From Entophlyctis helioformis (Eukaryota; Chytridiomycota; Chytridiomycetes; Chytridiales; Chytriomycetaceae), in contig JAHLKH010000097.1 of NCBI GenBank assembly GCA_025526915.1, positions 1 to 64,000 on the forward strand: 64,000 bases of DNA. Reading direction: 5' to 3'. How positions within the stretch are numbered: position 1 is the stretch's first letter; the number at the start of each line of letters is the position of its first letter. The position numbers and the translations under genes were made by a program. A model generated the notes under the pieces. The model did not search any database and was not told the origin of the DNA. It saw only the letters and a list, made by a program, of their open reading frames with translations. Of this stretch, positions 57,996 through 64,000 are shown one piece after another.

Positions 57996-59449
57996 ATGGA
58001 TGCGACGCAGGTCATCGAGGTCAGCTCTTGTCGTCGGGTGTCTGCCAGTGTTGCGGAGTGGGGGCTCCGACTGTTCTGACAAGCGGCTGCTGGCCATGGC
58101 TCCTCAAACAGCTGTTTGGTTTCCTGTCCGACCCTCGGCTCGATGTAAGTGGAAGCCTGCTGGCCGTTGGCAGGCAGTGAATTGGCCGACTGACGGTGCA
58201 CACCACAGGTCAGAAACGCCGCATCAGAGTACGTTGCCGGTCTGACCAGCTCGCCCGACGCAGTGCAGTTCTTCAGCCACAACAACTACAAGCCGGTTCA
58301 TGACCTCATGGCCCTGATCAAGGACAATGTGGTGCGCACGACAGCCGACCGTCAGTGCTGTCCATGTGTGCATTCGCAGTACGACTGACTCGAATGCCAT
58401 GCACAGCTGGTGGCCCACAATGCCATCAGTGCCCTGATCAACCTGACCTCGGACCTTGCCATCGTCAACACCATGGCCGACGACGCCTTTCTATCAGAGC
58501 TTGTTCTGCAGATCATTGTGAGTGTGTGGATCGCTCTTGTGATGCACTCTTTGTTGTGCTCATTCAGCCATCAGCTTCCAAAAAACGTCAACGCAGATCT
58601 GTGCTGCATGCTGCTCAACAACCTGTCCAAGCACGAGTCGGTGGCCAACAAACTGCTCCCGCCAGACTCGGTCCAATCGATGGATGCCGATCTTGCTGCT
58701 CCAGACTCGGACCAGCAGACCCGGGCCAAGAAGCCGACACACCGCATCGACAACCTGCTCGAGATCTTTGTTCGCGGCGAGACGTCAAAGTACAACCCGC
58801 GGCCGCTTTCCACTTCCTGTCGGGCGTCTTTGCGAACCTGTCGGTCACTCCGCAGGGCTGCGAGTTCTTTCTTTCGCGCACCTCGGTCGATGGCACGCTG
58901 CGACTCTCCAAGCTTGTTGTGTTTACGGAGCACACCGACGTGATCCGTCGCGGCGGCGCCATTTCAACCATCAAGAACTGCTGCTTTGGCGCCAGCATGG
59001 CTAAGCGGGGCGAAGCCGTTCTGCTCGGCGCAGAGCTCAACCTGCTCGTCTACATTCTTCTGCCGCTCTCTGGCCCAGAAGACTACGATGAGGACGATAT
59101 GGATGGCATGCCTGACGAGCTGCAGTTCCTGGAGCCGTCAAAGCGCCGAGAGCAAGATCCCAAGATCCGCCTGATGCTGGTCGAGATCCTTGTCCTGCTC
59201 ACTTCGACGCGTGCGGCCCGCGAGTACATGCGTGCCATCAAGGTGTACCCCATTGTCAAAAAGTTGCATCTGCAAGAGCACGACATGGACGTGCAGGAAA
59301 TGATTGAGCGACTGGTGAACATGCTCATGCGCGACGAGGACCCGTCAGGCGAGCGCAATGCCATCGATGCCACTCCTGTTGATAATGCTGCCAAGCGCAT
59401 CAAGGCAGATGAAGAGACGGACGACGGCCAAATAGCCTCGCTCATCTGA
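57996..59449 (+). CDS. HGH1: Hgh1-type chaperone for eEF2 folding, one frameshift
   Basis: Exons 57996-58019, 58112-58144, 58209-58328, 58407-58517 and 58575-59449. Armadillo-like helices of the Hgh1/FAM203 family: LFGFLSDPRLDVRNAASEYVAGL, LVAHNAISALINLTSD, DLCCMLLNNLSKHE, FHFLSGVFANLSVTPQGCEFF, GGAISTIKNCCF, LLPLSGPEDYDEDDMDGMP, RLMLVEILVLLTSTRAAREYMR. Hgh1 helps TRiC fold translation factor eEF2. The last exon is 875 nt, one short of a frame. The break is at about 58800-58803 (KYNPR to AAFHFL, in GCGGCCGC), so one base is probably missing. With it the protein is 387 aa, normal for the family. The first donor (GTCAGC) is unusual. Confidence 0.9.
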
Positions 59450-59599
59450 TTCTGGCGTTCCAATACATGATCAACTTTGCATCCAAGACTCTACTTCATT
59501 TCGGGCCAGACAACGAGTCCAATGCTGCAGCAATGCTGTGTTGTTGGCGCATGTGTTGGTCCTGATCTGGCTCGCATTGATATGGTCACGGCAACAGCG

Positions 59600-60658
59600 T
59601 CACCACCACCAGATGCGGATATAGAGGACCAGGCTCACGATACTGACGACCACCAACGGAGGCCCGTATTTTTGGTATAGCGCCTGCAGATTCAGTTGTC
59701 GGGTGTCCTTCAGGTACTTTTTCGACTCATCGCGAAGTGACTGGGAAACAGTGGACATGCCTGCCCGGACAAGCAAAAGTGTAAGCACGACTCGCAATGT
59801 CTGCATACAGTGCATGGATGGCTTACGATCGAGCTGCTCTCCGCGTCCAAGAACGTCCTGGATGTTCTTGGTCATGATTCTGGTGACGTCGCCCAGATCC
59901 TCATTGAGCCTTTGCAGGTTGCGCTGGGTGCGCGCGTCCTTGAACTGCTTCTTGCTCTTCTGAATGAAACTGTCTGTTGCGCATGCATCAGCAGCCAAGG
60001 CGAGACAAGCGTCAGTTTTCAGAATGGCGGGCATATAGGCGGGCATGACACGTGCATACCAAACTTTACAAAGGCATATGGCCGAGCAACAGTGCCGACT
60101 TCGTTGCCATACAATGACTGGAATTCCTTCTGCAGCTCCTCCAGATAGGCAAAGGCGAGCTTCTTTGGATACGAGCGATCGCACAGGCACAGGTAGCAGA
60201 CACCAAACTCGATCATGTAGCTGAATGCCGGAGCGGCGTGGCGAGGGACATGAGTGGACGAAGGCCATGAACAGCCACGTTTGAACACGTCATGCAGGTT
60301 TGTGCCGCATGGAGAGAGACAGCCGTTGGACAAGCGGTTGAAGCCAGGTCAGTTGCCAGCACCAGTACTGAGCCAGGCCTGCGTCTGGCATGCTGCTGCA
60401 GAGAGGCTCAAGGGCATGGATGCGAGGCGCCAAGGCGGCCAACGCAAGGGCAGGCACAGACAAGCGGCGCTTGACTCACTGGAAGACGTAGGGCGGCGAG
60501 TCGAGTGAGCAGCGCTGCTCTGCGTTTTGCGAGAGCGACTTGAAGAGCTGCTTTGCCTGGGCCTTGTAGTCGGTGAGGTTGTCCGCCTCTTCGTCGTCCA
60601 TGGACGCTGCCAGAGGGAGGCCGTCAGCCACCCTTGCAATAAGCGTGCTTTTGACCAT
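59600..60658 (-). CDS. SEC22: R-SNARE Sec22
   Basis: Exons 60480-60658, 60060-60220, 59827-59973 and 59600-59760 sum to 648 nt (215 aa), matching the family length, all in phase. An N-terminal longin domain starts MVKSTLIARVADGLPLAAS and includes YMIEFGVCYLCLCDRSYPKKLAFAYLEEL. The SNARE motif is IMTKNIQDVLGRGEQLD with the central Arg. A C-terminal membrane anchor, PLVVVSIVSLVLYIRIW, ends the protein. Sec22 acts in ER-Golgi vesicle fusion in both directions. The ATG at 60658 faces the RING protein gene, whose ATG is 8 bp away, so the two share a very short divergent space. Confidence 0.96.
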
Positions 60659-60666
60659 GCGAGTTG

Positions 60667-62717
60667 ATGTTTCGAGGTAAGATCGTTGACGACGACCGTA
60701 GTTCTGGTGGTGACGGCCGCAGGCTCGGCAGTCTCTTCTCCGACGACAGCAGCACCGATATGTTTGGGACGCTGTCTGCTCGTCTGCCTGGTCCCGCAGG
60801 CACTGGCGTTGGCGCAGACACTGGCGTCGGCGCAGGCTTTCCAGCATCTGGCTTCTTTGGTCTGGACGACATGGACGTGTCTCGCAAGTCTGCCAGCGAG
60901 GTGAACATGGACATGGACATCGGCAGCATCCACAGCATGCCGTACACCCTTGGCAGTCTGCACGGCTCCGTCTTCTCGGCGGATGATGATGGCCTTTTGT
61001 CGCTGTCAAGCTCAAACGCCGTTCCAGCCAACGACGATCCTCTGGACGTTCTTGCTGGAGGTCTTGTTGGGAGTCTCGATCGGTCGCCCAGAATGCTGCC
61101 TCGTCTCGCTCTCGAGCCTCAACCACCAACGACGTTTCCGTCGCTCTTGCCGCCTGATATGCCGGCTATGGTGGCTTCGGCGTCAAGCGCAAGTTTGCAA
61201 GGTCTCGATCTAGCCCGCGTTGCTGCTGCTCCTGCGGCGGATGCAGCAGCTGTCTTTGGGTTCGGCTCCTTCTGCAGCGTGTTTGTGTCTGATGCAGAAC
61301 TTGTGAGCGCGTCCACAGCCGCCATCCGAGCGACCGCACTGTGCACTCATCCGACTTGCATCACCCATGGCAGGAAAGGGCGCAGGAGAAACTGGCTGAA
61401 GACGAGCTCAAGGCACCTGACGAAGTGCTGCACGAATTACGCGCGAGCCTGCTAGAGTATGCTGTCGAGCAAAGCCCTGCCGACGGTGGCCAGCCAACCA
61501 TTGCAGGCAGCAGTAGTGGGACGCAGAGGCTGTTCAAAGAAACAACCATTTGCTCCAACTTTGTATGTTGTCCATCTCGGCTGCACAGCTGATGGCCAAT
61601 GTCAAGTAACACGAGCAATAATTCGTGTCTGTTCAGGTTCAGCTTGGCCACGGCACAGCAAGCATCACAGAGTCGCACATGGTCTGGACTGGCCACCTTC
61701 ACACAGATCTGCACATGGCAGACCGACTGGAATCAAGTCATCAAGAGGATTCTCAAACTTGCCTTGCGTTTCCACTGGACCTGATTGGCCAAGTGCGAAC
61801 CAAAACGGTCGATGATGGCTGCCATATTGTCAACATCACCGTGTCTGATGCGACGTTTGTGCAGCTGGTCGGCGTCGGTATGTTTGTCGCTGGTGAATTG
61901 GTTTGCGCATTGCTGCCTTGGTGTTTCGGCTCACACTGCTCGTGCGACCTTGAATGCACATGGAGCAGACAAAGACACGTGCGATGAACTGGCCAAATGC
62001 ATCAACGCGGCACGTCAAGCCCATCTCGCACCAAGAGACCTTGTTGCAAGCGGTGATGCCGATTCTCGCACACAGACATTGGCGGATGGCACTTCCACGA
62101 ATGGCAATGTCTCGAGATTAAACTCGGCTCGGTCGGCTGCATTGGCTGAAATCACGGAAAATCACAGGCAAGATGGCATGGTTGTTGATCCTTATGGCTC
62201 ATTTGCTGACTACCACTGCTTCTGATGCAAATGTGAAAACAACATCCAAAAACCAGAAAGTGTATCGAAGCCGCCGCCCGACGCCGAGATACCGCCATTC
62301 GCGAGGCTGAGCAAGCATATGCCACCGAATGCGCCAGACTGGAGGCCGAGATGGACGTGCAGATCAAAAGTGTTCATGACCAGTTTTCGTGTGGCGAGCA
62401 ACACCAACAGCAGCAGGGTATCTTGTCAGTTCAAGAGTTTTCGGAAAACACGCAATCAGCCATCGAGATCTGCGGCCTGTGTTGCGATGCCGATGCCACA
62501 GAATGTAGGATGGTCCAGGTTTATTCTTGTACTATTATCCCTTCTAACCAGTCGGTCGACAGTGTTTAAGCCGTGCGGTCACGCAGTGTGCACAACCTGT
62601 CTGGATCGCTTGCGATCTGCTTCAACAGCAAGTGCGGCCCTCAAATGCCCGTGGGATCGCATTGCAATCTCTGCTATATCAAGCCGTTGTCTGGAACAGC
62701 AAGCGCTGGACTCGTGA
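60667..62717 (+). CDS. RING-finger protein with coiled coil, gene model incomplete
   Basis: The 3' end carries a RING-type zinc finger: EICGLCCDADATECRMV, then (after an intron) VFKPCGHAVCTTCLDRL and KCPWDR, a C3HC4 pattern ending at 62717. Before it is a charged coiled coil (RRRDTAIREAEQAYATECARLEAEMDVQIKSV). The 5' exon from ATG 60667 is Asp/Ser/Gly-rich with SDDSSTDMFGTL and GFFGLDDMDVSRK. Between them, segments WQERAQEKLAEDELKAPDEVLHEL (about 61365-61440), LGHGTASITESHMVWTGHLHTDLHM and DGCHIVNITVSDATFVQLVGVGMFVAG look coding. A frame change near 61345 and introns at about 61562, 61895 and 62520 are needed. E3 ubiquitin ligase activity is inferred from the RING. It could be two genes merged in my model. 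Confidence 0.6.
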
Positions 62718-62765
62718 CTCCTGGCAGTGTTTGCCGTCCAAGTTCCAATAAAACATGATTGTCAT

Positions 62766-64000
62766 TTAATCGCCTGTGCGCACCAGGACCACCACGTTTT
62801 CGATACTCGATGTCTGCGGAAACATGTCAAACGGCAGAATGGATGCAATGCGGTATTGTGGTCCCTTTGGAGGCTGCTGTGTTTGCTTTGTAGCGTCATG
62901 ATCTGCAGCGTTGCTTGGGCTTGATGTCTTGATCTCCACCAGGCCGTTGGCGTCGATATCAAACATCTGTCCGCTCAAGAACAAAGGCTTCTGCCGCACT
63001 TCCGATGTGTGTATGCCGGTTGTTGCAGCCGGTTGCTGCGCGCGCAGTTTGGAGCTGCTGACTGATGAGCCGACGATGGAGATGGGTGCTGCCGCTGCTG
63101 CTGCTGTTGCTGCTGTTGCTGCTGCTGTCTTGGTATCAGTGTCCGATCTAGAACTGAGAAGCGATGCTGTTGCCTTCACAATGGCCTCGGCTTTTTGCTG
63201 CTTCTTCCTGCTCTTGGCGTCCATCTTGGTTGCAGGAGGGACAGGGTATCCGAGCAAATGAGAAACGTCCCGCACCTGCGAGTCGACGTTGCAGCTGATG
63301 TAAATCATCATCTTTGGCCCAAACTGCCTGAGCGCATTGCATGCGTTGGCATGCATTCCCGCCCGAGGTGGGTTCAGAAGGACAACCGTGCGCTCCGGTT
63401 TGAGTGGCTGGATGACGTTTTTCAGCAGATCCTCGACTGATCCTGACACGAAGGACGCGTTGAAGATCTTGTTGTCTGCCATGTTTTTGTTGGCCCAGAG
63501 GACAGACTGCCGAACGTTCTCAATGCCAATGACGCGCTGAAAGAGGGACGCTAAGATGAGCGTGAAGAAGCCAGCGCCCGCATAGGCGTCAACGAGCGTG
63601 TACTCTGTTTGCGACTTGGGGCCAGCAACCTTGTTGATCGCATCGCGAATGTGCTGTGTGAGGAGCGGCAAGACGGACATGTTGGCCTGGAAGAAGCCAA
63701 TGGACGGGAACCGGAACGCGATGTTGTCCACAATGTTGAGCACAATGTCCTGAAAGCCGCTTGTCGCGCCTTGATCCCACAATGAAGTCAACTGCGGGAC
63801 GGGCGGCGAAATCCCTGATGCTGCGGCGATCTCCAGAGTGTGCTGATCGACCGAGTCTGAAGTATCCCTCTGCGCTCCTTTGCGGGCAGAGATGAAGGAC
63901 CGCATGAAATCAGAAAAGACGAGGCCGTTTGGTGGGAGCTGCGTGTGCCTGATGATAACGTGGCCTTGCGGTTTCTGGGCAGACTGGTACCTTCGCAGCT
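62766..64000 (-). CDS. TRM2: tRNA (uracil-5-)-methyltransferase TRM2, partial at right edge
   Basis: The frame is open from the right edge to the stop at 62766 (about 410 residues present); the N-terminus lies outside. RumA/Trm2 family motifs are in order: HVIIRHTQLPPNG, IGFFQANMSVL, SAM-binding LVDAYAGAGFFTLILAS, GIENVRQSVLWA, LLNPPRAGMHANACNAL, and the catalytic-cysteine motif MMIYISCNVDSQVRDVSHLL. The protein makes ribothymidine at position 54 of tRNA. Between SCN and the C-terminal FDMFPQTSSIENVVVL is an unusual insertion of about 110 residues, Lys/Ala/Ser-rich with a polyAla run. It converges with the RING protein, with about 50 bp between the stops. Confidence 0.93.
   Translation of the reverse strand, partial: LRRYQSAQKPQGHVIIRHTQLPPNGLVFSDFMRSFISARKGAQRDTSDSVDQHTLEIAAASGISPPVPQLTSLWDQGATSGFQDIVLNIVDNIAFRFPSIGFFQANMSVLPLLTQHIRDAINKVAGPKSQTEYTLVDAYAGAGFFTLILASLFQRVIGIENVRQSVLWANKNMADNKIFNASFVSGSVEDLLKNVIQPLKPERTVVLLNPPRAGMHANACNALRQFGPKMMIYISCNVDSQVRDVSHLLGYPVPPATKMDAKSRKKQQKAEAIVKATASLLSSRSDTDTKTAAATAATAAAAAAPISIVGSSVSSSKLRAQQPAATTGIHTSEVRQKPLFLSGQMFDIDANGLVEIKTSSPSNAADHDATKQTQQPPKGPQYRIASILPFDMFPQTSSIENVVVLVRTGD

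Overview
The window is a GC-rich, intron-dense eukaryotic chromosome segment and almost certainly fungal. It carries an ergosterol-pathway C-14 sterol reductase, a Skn7-type HSF/response-regulator fusion, Rad7, Clu1, Sec22, Sec14, Hgh1, FSH1-type hydrolase, a TACC-domain protein and a His2-type histidinol phosphatase. Introns are mostly 60-180 nt with GTRNGT donors and CTRAC-like branch points. Very long Gln/His/Ser/Ala tracts and an expanded-type WLHENR ankyrin protein suggest an early-diverging, chytrid-like fungus; that placement is inference. No prokaryotic, viral, transposon or CRISPR structure was seen.

Layout. 1-5.2 kb: SEC14 start (-), then a bHLH factor (+). 5.4-14 kb: RAD7 (+), a coiled-coil protein (-), and a large protein with three double-stranded-RNA-binding domains (-). 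14.2-20 kb: ERG24-type sterol reductase (-) and a Ser-rich protein (-). 21-27.2 kb: PEX11-like (+), an APH/ACAD11-N-terminal-like kinase (+), UDP-glucuronate 4-epimerase (+). 27.5-36.7 kb: CLU1 (-), aquaglyceroporin (-), tRNA-Ser(CGA) (+), ankyrin protein (-), FSH1-type hydrolase (-). 36.7-45 kb: SKN7 (-) and a short, divergent XRN-type exoribonuclease (-). 45.3-50.3 kb: a membrane-anchored protein (+), an AP-4 epsilon-like adaptin (-), RBX1 (+), all broken by small indels. 51-59.5 kb: TACC protein (+), HIS2 (+), a small membrane protein (-), UBE2G1-type E2 (+), PCC1 (-), HGH1 (+). 59.6-64 kb: SEC22 (-), a RING protein (+), TRM2 (-, cut by the right edge).

The genes are mostly unrelated housekeeping and regulatory genes in mixed orientation. 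Themes that recur are ubiquitin conjugation (RBX1, UBE2G1, RAD7, RING protein), vesicle traffic (SEC14, SEC22, AP-4-like), RNA metabolism (XRN-like, triple dsRBD protein, PCC1, TRM2, CLU1) and transcription (bHLH, SKN7).

Several conserved genes carry single-base frameshifts while keeping family-like protein sequence on both sides. These are concentrated at about 45-51 kb and look like assembly indels, although real decay of single genes cannot be excluded. Exon boundaries below were derived by hand from splice motifs, reading phase and family resemblance. Where exon lengths sum to a multiple of three I say so.
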